A stretch of DNA of 64,000 nucleotides from Proteus vulgaris (GTDB lineage Bacteria; Pseudomonadota; Gammaproteobacteria; Enterobacterales; Enterobacteriaceae), in assembly GCF_023100685.1 (NCBI RefSeq), contig NZ_CP090064.1, forward strand, positions 992,001 to 1,056,000, in the 5' to 3' direction. The translations under genes and the position numbers were made by a program. The notes under the pieces were generated by a model. It did not search any database. It was not told the origin of the DNA and was given only the letters and a program-made list of their open reading frames with translations. How positions within the stretch are numbered: the stretch's first letter is position 1; each line of letters starts with the position of its first letter. Shown here in pieces: positions 1-8,208 of this stretch.

Positions 1-190
1 AAATAAAATATTCACAAGCAATAATAAGCCTGCTGAAAATCTATTACTGGTTGTTGTATAAAGATTTTACAATGAATTTGCAATGTGACATTTGCTTATT
101 AAATTGTTTGGCGAAATATCCATCAGCGATAGAAAATAATAATAGTAATTCCACTAAAACAGTCTTGCTCCCATTGATTAATCACGGTAT

Positions 191-447
191 CTTTCACTCG
201 CACCTGCAAAATCAGGTGTCGGGATTGGTCTCCTGCATTGATTATCTATTGGCGACATATTAATACGTTTCGTATTTTATTATGTTGTTCACACAGCTGT
301 ACCTCAATGGTGAGCTGGACGGTGGCATCGCAAGATGCGCCAGTGTCCAATAGAGCTGGTAAGGCCAACTCCGTTCAGTTCACCACCAGTAAGATTGGCC
401 TCTTCAGTGGTGAATTTAATAATCATCTATTGGAGGCGGTCTTATGA
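191..447 (+). pseudogene. Ash-family (phage P4 host-killing-modulation-like) leader ORF, frameshifted remnant
   Basis: I recognise two blocks typical of the Phage_ASH family, small ORFs in front of genes in P4-like satellites and enterobacterial prophages. The first, PAKSGVGIG, is encoded at 203-229 and runs into a TGA at 239-241. The second, in a different frame at about 300-447, includes NSVQFTTSKIGLFSG and ends in LLEAVL. The frame change between them lies around 230-270, so the ancestral reading frame is broken. As in other Ash loci, the last codons supply the Shine-Dalgarno (GGAGG at 432-436) of the next gene, and the stop overlaps the next ATG (ATGA at 444-447). The family call is from memory of the motif; function in the cell is unknown. 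An alternative is that only the downstream part is translated as a short leader peptide. Confidence 0.55.
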
Positions 448-905
448 CTACAACCCCTAACCCAACTCATCCATTACTTACTATTCAGTTCAATTCCACA
501 ACAGATTTCATAACACTCGTTGATTATTGCGATACTTTTGTAGATGCATTGATTAATAGTGAAGAACTCTCCATTAAAATGGCGTTATGTTGCCGTCTTA
601 ATGCCTGTTTAACACTCTTGCAATCGACGTTAGACGAGCCTATTCCTCCTCATTTGGTGCAATGTTTTATTACTAATAAAACACCGCCAAGCCTTCCTCG
701 TTTTGATTTTGAATGTACTGAGCTTTGCCAGCATTGCATTACGCTGACTCAATTTCTTGCCGAGTTAGGTTTCTCAAATGAGAAAGGAAAAAGTCTTATT
801 TGGTTATTGAATGATTTAATTAATTACTTTGTTGCTGAAATGCGAGCACCTAGATGGTTACGTACTCTTAATGGGGTGGAACCTCTTGATAAGGTAATGG
901 TATGA
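444..905 (+). CDS. Unrecognised cysteine-rich protein of an integrated element
   Basis: A 153-residue protein I do not recognise. The start has a strong GGAGG Shine-Dalgarno about seven bases upstream and overlaps the stop of the Ash-like ORF (ATGA); its own stop overlaps the ATG of the recombinase ORF in the same way (ATGA at 902-905). That double coupling is good evidence that it is a real gene. The sequence has no signal peptide and no obvious membrane segment. It contains an unusual number of cysteines, including a CC pair near residue 49, a C-x3-C-x2-C group near residues 92-98 and one near 73, so metal binding or a disulfide-rich fold is conceivable but unproven. Its position between an Ash-like leader and a recombinase suggests a satellite or prophage accessory protein. 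Confidence 0.65.
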   Translation: MTTTPNPTHPLLTIQFNSTTDFITLVDYCDTFVDALINSEELSIKMALCCRLNACLTLLQSTLDEPIPPHLVQCFITNKTPPSLPRFDFECTELCQHCITLTQFLAELGFSNEKGKSLIWLLNDLINYFVAEMRAPRWLRTLNGVEPLDKVMV

Positions 906-1998
906 CTTTTAAACAGGAGCAACAAAAAAGTCATCATTTAAAGTCTTATGGTTGTTATTTGATGGTTTGTTCGTTTTGTATCAGCGATAACAGCACCTAT
1001 TGTCGTGTTTTACTGATTGTTGTAAATGAGCATGTTATGGATGACATCACTTTTGAGTTTCTTATTGAGCAGTATTTTTATTATAAATTATTACGTCCTA
1101 CGACAATGAGAAGTTATCGTAAGGTTCTTCGTACATTTGAAGAATTTACCTCGTTAAATCCTGCTCAGATTGATCAATTAACTGTTCTGCAATGGCGACA
1201 TCTTGTTTTAGGTGACAATAAGCGCTCAAGTAGAACATGGAACAATAAAGTGACTCATATGAGAGCATTGTTTAATTTTGGAATAGAACAAGAATTATTA
1301 CCCCATAAAAAGAATCCTTTTAATGGTACGGTAGTTCGTGCAGGAGCAAAAAGAAAAAAGTTCTGACTAAATCACAGATGGATGATATGTACCGTCGAAT
1401 GACACACTATCTAGAACTTGAAGAAAAGCAAGGTTATGGCTACGTGTGTGATGGGCGAAAAAATGCATTATATCCAGCGTGGTTTTGGATGACGGCAATG
1501 AATGTGTTTCGTTACACCGCCATTCGTCAAGGGCAACTTCTGCATATTAGGTTGGGAGATATTAATCTTGAAGAGAAGTGGATCCATCTATGTGAGGAGG
1601 GCGCTAAAAATCATCGTGAACATCGGGTACCGATTGTTTCCGCATTATACCCATCACTAGAAAATTTAGTGAAAGAAGCACAAAAGGTAGGTGTAGAACT
1701 GACAGATCAAGTATTCAATGTTGGATGGTTTGATTTAATGAAAAGAAAGAAACATCCCAAGACGATGGGATAATACCCGTTACGTTCATTTTTCAAGCGC
1801 TTATCAGCGGAATGTAATTTCATTGTATCACCTCACCGTTTTCGACATACCGTCGCAACGCATATGATGCAATCACCAGAACGTAATCTTTATGTTGTGA
1901 AAAGGCTGTTAGGACATGCCAGCATTACATCGACATTAGAATACATTGATGAAAGTGTTGATAATTTGCGAGATATACTTGAAGCGGAATTGATGTGA
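902..1998 (+). pseudogene. Tyrosine recombinase (integrase), disrupted by a frame change and an in-frame stop
   Basis: Three consecutive pieces reconstruct one phage-type integrase. The N-terminal SAM-like DNA-binding domain starts near an internal ATG at 1037 and runs to a TGA at 1364-1366. The protein continues in the -1 frame from V-L-T-K at 1360 through a TAA at 1771-1773, then in the same frame to TGA at 1996-1998. All catalytic residues are present: Arg in AIRQGQLLHIRLGDI, a Lys in GAKNHREHR, HRFRHT, GHASITSTLEYI with the tyrosine nucleophile. The first break lies on A AAA AAG (1354-1360), so programmed frameshifting is possible. The second may be a pair of small indels, since the +1 frame at 1769-1792 reads DNTRYVHF before joining FKRL. 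The coupled start at 902 adds about 45 residues without recombinase character. The element abuts tRNA-Phe, the usual target type. Confidence 0.8.
1354..1360 (+). other. A AAA AAG slippery heptamer at the integrase frame break
   Basis: In the frame of the upstream ORF the codons read AGA AAA AAG TTC TGA, so the heptamer A AAA AAG is in the correct phase for -1 slippage. After a -1 slip the next codons read V-L-T-K-S-Q-M, which continue the integrase without a gap. The same heptamer in the same phase serves the IS element at 61819-61825. A simple indel in the A-run would look identical. Confidence 0.45.
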
Positions 1999-2068
1999 TG
2001 AAAATAACAGGAGGAGTATCAAGATTTGACAGTGATTAGGAAAGAAAGTAAAAGTTACAAATAAAAAA

Positions 2069-2097
2069 AAACAGCCTTGGTATGAACAAGACTGTTT
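2069..2097 (-). terminator. Intrinsic terminator downstream of tRNA-Phe
   Basis: AAACAGCCTTG (2069-2079) pairs with CAAGACTGTTT (2087-2097) with one mismatch and a 7-base loop. Read on the minus strand it is followed by a run of U from the A-run at 2063-2071, so it would end transcription coming out of the tRNA-Phe gene. On the plus strand only a weak T-rich tail follows. Confidence 0.7.
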
Positions 2098-2161
2098 AAT
2101 TTAAGAGTTCCAACATAAAGTGACAATGTCAAATTATATTTTCAACTCTTGATTGCCCTCT

Positions 2162-2179
2162 CAGTTAGTTAACTAACTG
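2162..2179. repeat. Perfect 18-bp palindrome beside tRNA-Phe
   Basis: CAGTTAGTTAACTAACTG is its own reverse complement with no spacer. It lies 16 bases beyond the encoded CCA end of tRNA-Phe, between the tRNA and the terminator, in the position expected for the att core or arm region of a tRNA-integrated element. It could bind a dimeric protein; function is not shown by the sequence. Confidence 0.6.
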
Positions 2180-2195
2180 ACGAACAAATGAAAGA

Positions 2196-2271
2196 TGGTG
2201 CCCGAACTCGGAATCGAACCAAGGACACGGGGATTTTCAATCCCCTGCTCTACCGACTGAGCTATTCGGGC
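2196..2271 (-). tRNA. pheV: tRNA-Phe (GAA), CCA encoded
   Basis: The reverse complement folds as a 76-nt tRNA nearly identical to the E. coli molecule as I remember it, with anticodon GAA in the loop TTGAAAA, a GTTCGATTC T-loop and a genomic CCA at 2196-2198. The broken integrase lies directly beyond its 3' end. tRNA-Phe genes are known integration targets of enterobacterial islands, including ICEPm1 of Proteus. Whether this copy should be named pheV or pheU cannot be told from the window. The stretch 2272-2476 on its 5' side contains nothing I can identify beyond the presumed promoter. Confidence 0.95.
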
Positions 2272-2476
2272 AACGGGGCGTATTAAACCCGATATCGCTT
2301 TGCTCGTCAACGTTATTTATCACAAAACTGTTTGATTGCTGTTTTTTTAAACTTATTGGTTAATAAAACACTATTTATCGCGAAAAAAGAGCAAAAACGA
2401 AGTTAAGCATAGTTTGTCGTAGCTAGAATTATGGTAACAAAAAATACAATAAGACGGTTTATTGGATCGTAATAAC

Positions 2477-2515
2477 AAACAAAGCTTACCCAAATTGATT
2501 GAGTAAGCTTTGTTT
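2477..2515. terminator. Bidirectional intrinsic terminator after mltC
   Basis: AAACAAAGCTTAC (2477-2489) is perfectly complementary to GTAAGCTTTGTTT (2503-2515), giving a 13-bp stem with U-rich sequence on both sides. It ends the mutY-yggX-mltC transcript on the minus strand. Confidence 0.75.
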
Positions 2516-2533
2516 CTTTTGACTTAATAATAA

Positions 2534-3604
2534 TTAACGATAGTTGCGTTGAGCTGTACTGACTTTTTCAAGATAACGACGAGATTGGTCGGCAGGGTGC
2601 TTATTACGTAACGTGGTATACACTTGCGTAGGCTCTAAGTTGTTAATCATGGCCGCTGCTTGTTTCTTATCACTATGGAATATGCGTAAGACGCTGCCAG
2701 CACCCCCATTGTAAGCCTGTATAACGGCATAACGGCGCGAAATAGGATCTTTAATATCACCAAGGTAGCTGTTTTGCAGTATTGAAATATAAGCAGCACC
2801 TGCATCGATATTATTAGCAGGATCAAACAAGTAACTACGGCTTGGTTGTCCTGATTTACCTTGCATGCGGAATACATCTCTTCCTGCCGTTGCTGGCATA
2901 ATTTGCATTAAACCTAATGCGTCTGAACTACTGACAGCATAAGGGTTAAAACTTGATTCAATTTGCATAATAGCTAGGATAAGCGATGGCTCAACACCAT
3001 ATTTAGCTGCTGCTTGTTGGACTAATGGTAAATATTTATGTGCACGTTTATCAAGGTGATTAGGGACTAAATTAATGGTGACATACCAAATTGTATTTAT
3101 ACCAGATTGGCGTTTTTGTAATTTATTGGCAATCAGATAATCAGCAAACTTATTGGCTCGCCATTCCCAGCGTATAGGCTGCCCTGTATTATCAAGAACC
3201 TGCCCGGATAAAAAAGGTTCTGTACTGTGAGGGATGTTATTGACATCAGAATAGAGGTCGATAGAGCCTGGATCTTCCCCCATTAATAATGTAGTGACAA
3301 TCGCCTTATGTAATTGGAATTGAGGAGCGTCACCACCTAATGTTTCTATCGTGATGGTACCCGCTTCAAAGTTAATATGGCTACGGGTTTTATAAGCGTC
3401 AGTATATTTTACGTAGTCTTTAGGACCGGCTATTAAAACTTCCTTCATCCCCCAAATCATTTCGATATTATTGGCAAATTGCCCCATAAGAATATCGAAC
3501 GCATTGGTGTTCTTTGCGTAATCGGGTTCAAATGTTTTAGGGGGTTGGCTACTACATGAAATGAGTAGTGGGGCGATAATTAGCAAGAGAAGGATTTTTT
3601 TCAT
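2534..3604 (-). CDS. mltC: Membrane-bound lytic murein transglycosylase C
   Basis: Exolytic murein transglycosylase anchored to the outer membrane as a lipoprotein; it cleaves the MurNAc-GlcNAc bond to 1,6-anhydro products. The 356-residue protein starts with a lipoprotein signal peptide whose lipobox is LLIS-C17. An N-terminal MltC domain ([20 protein letters not shown]) is followed by a lysozyme-like SLT domain from about residue 195, with the catalytic Glu216 in MQIESSFNP and the motifs ALGLMQIMP and [10 protein letters not shown] chose the ATG at 3604 because it begins directly with the signal peptide and matches the E. coli start; an in-frame ATG four codons upstream (3616) is less likely. 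Last gene of mutY-yggX-mltC. Confidence 0.95.
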   Translation of the reverse strand: MKKILLLLIIAPLLISCSSQPPKTFEPDYAKNTNAFDILMGQFANNIEMIWGMKEVLIAGPKDYVKYTDAYKTRSHINFEAGTITIETLGGDAPQFQLHKAIVTTLLMGEDPGSIDLYSDVNNIPHSTEPFLSGQVLDNTGQPIRWEWRANKFADYLIANKLQKRQSGINTIWYVTINLVPNHLDKRAHKYLPLVQQAAAKYGVEPSLILAIMQIESSFNPYAVSSSDALGLMQIMPATAGRDVFRMQGKSGQPSRSYLFDPANNIDAGAAYISILQNSYLGDIKDPISRRYAVIQAYNGGAGSVLRIFHSDKKQAAAMINNLEPTQVYTTLRNKHPADQSRRYLEKVSTAQRNYR

Positions 3605-3667
3605 GGTCAATTGCATCGCTATGGTGAATAAAATACCAGAGCCTTAAAGGCTCTGGAAAAGTGAATA

Positions 3668-3940
3668 TTATTTTTCAGGTGGGGTGTAGCCGTCAATATG
3701 AACATCATGACCTTCAAATAAAAACCGTACCATTTCTTGTTCTAATAGTTTGCGATCTTCTGGGTTCATGGTGTTGAGTTTTTTCTCATTGATCAACATC
3801 GTCTGTTTTGTCATCCACTGAGTCCATGCTTCTTTTGAGATCTCATTGAAAATGCGCTTTCCAATTTCTCCTGGGTACAACTGAAAATCAAGTCCATCAG
3901 CTTCTTTGTTTAGGAAAGTACAAAAAATAGTTCTGCTCAT
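3668..3940 (-). CDS. yggX: Fe(2+)-trafficking protein YggX
   Basis: A 90-residue cytoplasmic protein of the YggX family, linked in enterobacteria to protection of iron-sulfur clusters from oxidative damage. The N-terminus [19 protein letters not shown] carries the conserved cysteine at position 7 and the typical start of the family. The length equals that of E. coli YggX (about 91). It lies 29 bp downstream of mutY and 63 bp upstream of mltC on the same strand, the conserved mutY-yggX-mltC order, which fits co-expression of a Fe-S glycosylase with an Fe-S-protecting protein. Confidence 0.93.
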   Translation of the reverse strand: MSRTIFCTFLNKEADGLDFQLYPGEIGKRIFNEISKEAWTQWMTKQTMLINEKKLNTMNPEDRKLLEQEMVRFLFEGHDVHIDGYTPPEK

Positions 3941-3969
3941 AATACGTCCTCAATATCGCAGGGATTAGC

Positions 3970-5010
3970 TTAGGCTAATTGTCTAAGTAAATTCTCTACA
4001 GGCGCCGCTAACCCAACGGTTGCAGGTGTCTGTAAGTTATACCAAAGTCCTTTTTGCTCCTCCATCATAGAGGTAAACGCTGAGAGTTTTACGCAAATTG
4101 GCACAATATCTAAATGAAAGTGACTAAAAGTATGTCGAAATGAAATCAGTTGTTCTGATTCATTATTCTCAAGTCCATGCTCAGTTAGCCACAGTTCTAA
4201 AAGCGCTTTTGTCTCAAACTGAGGAAAGGCAAATAACCCCCCCCATATTCCTGCTGGTGGTCTTTTATCCAACCAAACAAGATTATCATATTGTAAAATA
4301 AGAAAATAAGTTGTTTTTTCTGGGATGACTTTTTTCGGTTTTTTCCCAGGATAATCCGCCCAATTGTTTTGAGCATAAGCGATACAGCCAGTATTTAGTG
4401 GACATAGTTCACATTTAGGTTTGCTTCTAGTACAAACCATTGCACCTAAATCCATCATTGCCTGATTAAAATACTCGACACCTACAGTTGGGGTGACGTT
4501 TTCGCTGATCTCCCACAACTTATTTTCAACTTCTTTTTTACCTGGCCAGCCTTCAACGGCATAACAACGAGCTAAAACACGTTTCACATTACCATCAAGG
4601 ATTGGGTAAGGTTTTTTCAGTGATAACGATAAAATAGCACCAGCGGTTGAACGTCCAACACCCGGTAAAGCACAAACGTCCTCAAAGGTATCAGGAAAGT
4701 ACCCTTGATGTTTATCTACAATGTGTTGTGCTGCTTTATGCAAGTTTCTGGCTCTTGCGTAATAACCAAGGCCCGTCCATAAATGAAGTACTTCATCTAA
4801 TGGTGCTTTAGCTAACGCTGCGACATCAGGAAAACGTGAAATAAAACGCTCAAAATAAGGAATAACCGTTGCAACTTGGGTTTGTTGCAACATTACCTCA
4901 GATAACCAAACGTGATAAGGCGTTTTTTCTTGCTGCCAAGGGAGCGTTTTACGCCCATATTTATGATACCAATTGAGTACGACTTGCGAAAATTGCAGTG
5001 CTTCCATCAT
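3970..5010 (-). CDS. mutY: A/G-specific adenine DNA glycosylase MutY
   Basis: Removes adenine mispaired with 8-oxoguanine or guanine during base-excision repair. The 346-residue protein contains the helix-hairpin-helix [11 protein letters not shown] near 115-124, the catalytic Glu38 ([10 protein letters not shown]), Asp139 (ILDGNVKR) and the 4Fe-4S cysteines C193-x6-C200-x2-C203-x5-C209. A C-terminal MutT-like domain for 8-oxoG recognition follows, ending with the conserved [12 protein letters not shown] block. It starts MM at 5010/5007, as in E. coli. First gene of mutY-yggX-mltC, divergent from trmB across about 217 bp. No key residue is missing. Confidence 0.96.
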   Translation of the reverse strand: MMEALQFSQVVLNWYHKYGRKTLPWQQEKTPYHVWLSEVMLQQTQVATVIPYFERFISRFPDVAALAKAPLDEVLHLWTGLGYYARARNLHKAAQHIVDKHQGYFPDTFEDVCALPGVGRSTAGAILSLSLKKPYPILDGNVKRVLARCYAVEGWPGKKEVENKLWEISENVTPTVGVEYFNQAMMDLGAMVCTRSKPKCELCPLNTGCIAYAQNNWADYPGKKPKKVIPEKTTYFLILQYDNLVWLDKRPPAGIWGGLFAFPQFETKALLELWLTEHGLENNESEQLISFRHTFSHFHLDIVPICVKLSAFTSMMEEQKGLWYNLQTPATVGLAAPVENLLRQLA

Positions 5011-5227
5011 GTTTTATTTTATTAACTCATGTTCTGATTAAGGTAAGATTGCACCACAGTGAGAATAAACTGTAAACACTCTTAATATTTATCTTATAGA
5101 GTGATGCTTCTATAAGTGACTCTTGCTAAACTTAGGGATCTTTGGATAATGTCGGTTAAGTTTATACCATAGCGACATTATAACGATTTTAAGTAAATAA
5201 TTGGCCTAACGACTGACAGTATTAGAC

Positions 5228-5947
5228 ATGATCAAGAATGTAATTTCTCCGGAATTCAATGAAGAAGGGCGTGCTTTACGGCGCGTTCGTAGTTTTGTTC
5301 GTAGACAAGGCCGTTTAACTCCTCGTCAAGAGCAAGCATTAGAAATACAGTGGCCTATTTTTGGCATTGAATATCAATCGGAACCCATCGACTTCAGTCA
5401 GGTTTTTGGACGCGAAGCACCTGTTATTTTGGAAATAGGCTTCGGCATGGGCGCATCGCTCGTGACTATGGCAAAAGATACGCCAGAAAATAATTATTTC
5501 GGTATTGAAGTGCATGCACCTGGTGTGGGTGCCTGTCTTGCAAGTGCTGAAGAAGAACAATTAACTAATTTGCGAGTCATGTGCCATGATGCGATTGAAG
5601 TACTCAATCACATGATCCCAGATAATAGTTTAAAAATGGTTCAGTTATTCTTTCCTGATCCATGGCACAAAGCGCGCCATAATAAGCGCCGTATTGTTCA
5701 AGTGCCTTTTGCAGAATTAATTTTAAAAAAATTAACGTTAGACGGTGTTTTTCATATGGCGACAGATTGGGAACCATATGCAGAACATATGCTTGAAGTG
5801 ATGACAAGTGTTGAAGGCTATCAGAATTTGTCAGATACTCAGGATTATGTACCACGACCAGAAACACGCCCAGTGACTAAGTTTGAGAAACGTGGTCATC
5901 GTTTAGGGCATGGTGTATGGGATCTTATGTTTAAGAGGGTAAAATAA
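5228..5947 (+). CDS. trmB: tRNA (guanine-N7-)-methyltransferase TrmB
   Basis: SAM-dependent enzyme that forms m7G46 in the variable loop of tRNAs. The 239-residue protein has the Rossmann SAM-binding motif [10 protein letters not shown] near residues 70-79, the acidic HAPGVG region, the family signature [14 protein letters not shown] near 140-153, and C-terminal [10 protein letters not shown]. Length matches E. coli TrmB (239). The stop overlaps the yggL ATG by one base (TAATG at 5945-5949), indicating translational coupling. Divergent from mutY, as in E. coli. Confidence 0.95.
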   Translation: MIKNVISPEFNEEGRALRRVRSFVRRQGRLTPRQEQALEIQWPIFGIEYQSEPIDFSQVFGREAPVILEIGFGMGASLVTMAKDTPENNYFGIEVHAPGVGACLASAEEEQLTNLRVMCHDAIEVLNHMIPDNSLKMVQLFFPDPWHKARHNKRRIVQVPFAELILKKLTLDGVFHMATDWEPYAEHMLEVMTSVEGYQNLSDTQDYVPRPETRPVTKFEKRGHRLGHGVWDLMFKRVK

Positions 5948-6273
5948 TGGCTAAACAACGTAGTCGCCGTTTACGCAAAAAAATGCGTATCGATGAATTT
6001 CAGGAATTAGGTTTTTCAGTTAAATGGACTTTCCCAGAAAATACCCCAATTGAGGAAGTGGATCGCTTTGTTGATGAACTGATCCTCAAAGTTATTGAGC
6101 CAAATGGGCTGGCATTTGATGCAAGTGGTTACCTGAGCTGGGAAGGCTTAATCTGCTTACAACAAATTGGTAAATGTACAGAAGAGCATCGCCAATTAGT
6201 CGAAAACTTCCTAAAAGAGAATAAAATGCAAGATGTACAGACCTCTGAACTATTTGACGTTTGGTGGGACTGA
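5947..6273 (+). CDS. yggL: YggL family (DUF469) 50S-associated protein
   Basis: A 108-residue protein with the YggL signature: a basic N-terminus ([19 protein letters not shown]), then ELGFSVKWTFPE and a C-terminal LFDVWWD. The family has been found associated with the large ribosomal subunit in E. coli; its exact function is not established. It overlaps trmB by one base, and a strong hairpin 30 bp downstream ends the pair. No anomalies. Confidence 0.92.
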   Translation: MAKQRSRRLRKKMRIDEFQELGFSVKWTFPENTPIEEVDRFVDELILKVIEPNGLAFDASGYLSWEGLICLQQIGKCTEEHRQLVENFLKENKMQDVQTSELFDVWWD

Positions 6274-6302
6274 TAGAAAGTTATACATTTAGCAAATAAT
6301 TA

Positions 6303-6328
6303 CAAGGGCATCCAAAAGGATGCCCTTG
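6303..6328 (+). terminator. Hairpin ending trmB-yggL, just before glsB
   Basis: CAAGGGCATCC (6303-6313) and GGATGCCCTTG (6318-6328) form a perfect 11-bp stem with an AAAA loop. The tail is GTCTGTCT rather than a T-run, so it may be a weak terminator or an mRNA-end protector. It sits only 19 bases before the GTG of glsB. Confidence 0.5.
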
Positions 6329-6347
6329 TCTGTCTGGGGAAGGGACT

Positions 6348-7274
6348 GTGACTACAACGTTATCTAACGCATTACTGTCAGATATTTTGCAACAAATTCG
6401 CCCATTAATCGGGCAAGGAAAAGTCGCGGATTATATCCCCGCGTTAGCCCAAGTATTGCCAGAACAGCTTGCTATGGCTGTTTATACGGTGGATGGTGAA
6501 CTCTATCAATCCGGTATGGCAGACAAGCGCTTTTCTATTCAATCCATTTCTAAAGTGCTTAGTTTGACACTTGCTTTAACTCGTTATGAAGAAGATGAAA
6601 TTTGGCAACGAGTAGGAAAAGAGCCTTCAGGTCTGCCTTTTAATTCCTTAATACAATTAGAGATGGAAAAAGGGATACCTCGGAATCCTTTTATTAATGC
6701 GGGCGCTATTGTTATCACTGATATGTTGCAGTCTCGATTAAGTGCACCAAAGCAAAGAATGTTAGAAGTTATTCGCTTTTTAACTGATGCTCCTGATATT
6801 TGTTATAACTCAGTGGTTGCAAAATCAGAGATGGAACATCTTAGTCGAAATGCATCAATTGCTTATCTGATGAAATCTTTTGATAATTTTGAGAATGATG
6901 TTATCACGGTGCTGGAGACTTATTTTCACTATTGTTCAATAGAAATGAGTTGTACTGAATTAGTTCGATGTTTTAGTTATTTAGCTAATCAGGGCGTAAG
7001 TGTTGGGAATAAAAATCAGATTATTACGCCAAGACAAACCCGACAAATAAATGCGTTAATGTTAACTTGTGGTATGTATGATGGTGCCGGTGAATTTGCA
7101 TTTCGTATTGGGATCCCAGGAAAATCAGGTGTTGGAGGTGGCATTATTGCTGTTGTTCCTGATGCTTTTACCATTGCAGTTTGGTCACCAGAGCTGGATA
7201 AATCAGGTAACTCATTAGCAGGTTGTGCAGCACTTGAATTATTAGCAAACAAAGTAGGGCGCTCGATTTTTTAG
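6348..7274 (+). CDS. glsB: Glutaminase (GlsB type)
   Basis: Hydrolyses L-glutamine to glutamate and ammonia. The 308-residue protein has the serine-dependent beta-lactamase-like fold: catalytic S66-x2-K69 in [28 protein letters not shown] near the C-terminus and [11 protein letters not shown]. Length and sequence fit E. coli YneH/GlsB (308) better than GlsA. The start is GTG at 6348 with GGGGAAGGGA as ribosome-binding site immediately upstream; an in-frame ATG does not occur until much later. It follows the trmB-yggL hairpin and precedes yggN by 22 bp, so glsB-yggN may be cotranscribed. Confidence 0.93.
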   Translation: MTTTLSNALLSDILQQIRPLIGQGKVADYIPALAQVLPEQLAMAVYTVDGELYQSGMADKRFSIQSISKVLSLTLALTRYEEDEIWQRVGKEPSGLPFNSLIQLEMEKGIPRNPFINAGAIVITDMLQSRLSAPKQRMLEVIRFLTDAPDICYNSVVAKSEMEHLSRNASIAYLMKSFDNFENDVITVLETYFHYCSIEMSCTELVRCFSYLANQGVSVGNKNQIITPRQTRQINALMLTCGMYDGAGEFAFRIGIPGKSGVGGGIIAVVPDAFTIAVWSPELDKSGNSLAGCAALELLANKVGRSIF

Positions 7275-7296
7275 CCATGTTTTCAGGAGAGTTGTT

Positions 7297-8055
7297 ATGA
7301 ATTTAAGAAATGTTGCTGTAGCACTGTTTTTTGTTGCAGGCTCTGCCAATGCATCCCCCAGTTTTGATTGTGCTGTAATGCCAAAAGATGATTTACGCAT
7401 AACCTCTGAATTTGTTGAAGTTGCTGGTTCACAGGGTTTAATGGTCATTTATCCCAATGGCACATTACTCCAAAATGAAAAAAGCGCCACATTGACGCCA
7501 CAACAACAAGAGTTAGCAAGAAAGTATCAAGCCACAGTTAGGCGAGACGTACCTTGGCTAAGAACTGAAACAGGGATAAAACTGCAAGATTCTCGCAAAG
7601 TGCTCGATAAAGTGGTCATTGAAGCTTTTGGTAAAGAAAGCAATATCCTCAATAGATTAAGTAGATTAGAGAAAGATCTCAATCAACAAATGGATAGAGT
7701 GGTTAGCATAGAACCAAATAACATCACTTTTCATGCTCAAGCGATTAAAGAAGTTGAAGCCAAAGGCCGTGAAATCGTAGAGAGTAGCCTTGGTGGTATG
7801 CTGCAAGACAGTATTAATGAATTAGGGAAAAAACAGTTATTAGCGGCTGCTGGTGGCGACAGTAAAAAAGCCTTAGGTGGATTATTAGGAAGCTTAGATG
7901 GTTTCCAAAAAATCATAGATCAGGAGTGGAAACAGCAAGAAGCTGCATTTACTCAATTTGGTCAGCAAGCTTGTAGCAAAATAACTCAAATGGAAAATCA
8001 ACATATCGAACTTATTAATTCGTTAAAAAATAATTCATCAAACATTAATAAATAA
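7297..8055 (+). CDS. yggN: YggN family (DUF2884) predicted periplasmic protein
   Basis: A 252-residue protein of unknown biochemical function. An N-terminal signal peptide is clear (hydrophobic MNLRNVAVALFFVAGSANA, cleavage after ANA), so it is exported. The body is helical and charged, with a DUF2884-like middle (EVAGSQGLMVIYPNGTL) and a glutamine-rich C-terminal half that looks coiled-coil-prone (ENQHIELINSLK). It corresponds to E. coli YggN by position after yggL/glsB and by the signal-peptide architecture. SD AGGAG at 7285-7289. No odd features. Confidence 0.8.
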   Translation: MNLRNVAVALFFVAGSANASPSFDCAVMPKDDLRITSEFVEVAGSQGLMVIYPNGTLLQNEKSATLTPQQQELARKYQATVRRDVPWLRTETGIKLQDSRKVLDKVVIEAFGKESNILNRLSRLEKDLNQQMDRVVSIEPNNITFHAQAIKEVEAKGREIVESSLGGMLQDSINELGKKQLLAAAGGDSKKALGGLLGSLDGFQKIIDQEWKQQEAAFTQFGQQACSKITQMENQHIELINSLKNNSSNINK

Positions 8056-8092
8056 TAGCATTATATCCCTTGTAGTTAATAAGCTTTATAAA

Positions 8093-8106
8093 TTGTGAGC
8101 TCACAA
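8093..8106. promoter_or_regulatory. Lac-operator-like palindrome
   Basis: TTGTGAGCTCACAA is a perfect 14-bp palindrome, extended loosely to AATT on both sides. It resembles a symmetric lac-type operator with a shortened centre and is not a CRP site, because the TGTGA/TCACA halves lack the 6-bp spacer. It lies upstream of the Fur box and promoter of the siderophore-binding gene. It could also be a weak hairpin at the 3' end of yggN. Confidence 0.35.
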
Positions 8107-8117
8107 CAATTGAAAAT

Positions 8118-8136
8118 AATAATGAAAATCATTCCT
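8118..8136 (+). promoter_or_regulatory. Fur box candidate upstream of the siderophore-binding gene
   Basis: AATAATGAAAATCATTCCT matches the 19-bp Fur consensus GATAATGATAATCATTATC at most positions, with the strong core TAATGAAAATCATT. It lies 7 bp upstream of the -35 element of the predicted promoter, consistent with iron-dependent repression. The call is by eye against the consensus. Confidence 0.65.
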
Positions 8137-8142
8137 ATTCAA

Positions 8143-8170
8143 TTGACTTGTGAGATGAGCTGTTTACAAT
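8143..8170 (+). promoter_or_regulatory. Sigma-70 promoter of the siderophore-binding gene
   Basis: TTGACT (8143-8148) and TACAAT (8165-8170) are separated by 16 bp. The expected transcription start is about 8176-8178, giving a leader of about 30 nt before the ATG at 8209. Confidence 0.6.
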
Positions 8171-8208
8171 GCCCTGTTTGAGTATTCCACTTAAACAGGG
8201 CAAAGTTA

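Noticed and set aside
51..263. A 70-codon plus-strand frame overlapping the Ash-like region.
   Set aside because: The Ash motif PAKSGVGIG is in another frame; this frame shows no recognisable sequence and lacks a ribosome-binding site.
8171..8201. A 9-bp perfect hairpin GCCCTGTTT/AAACAGGGC that covers the Shine-Dalgarno of the siderophore-binding gene, looking like an RNA switch.
   Set aside because: The predicted -10 is at 8165-8170, so transcription would start at about 8176-8178, inside the left arm; the hairpin would not be complete in that mRNA.
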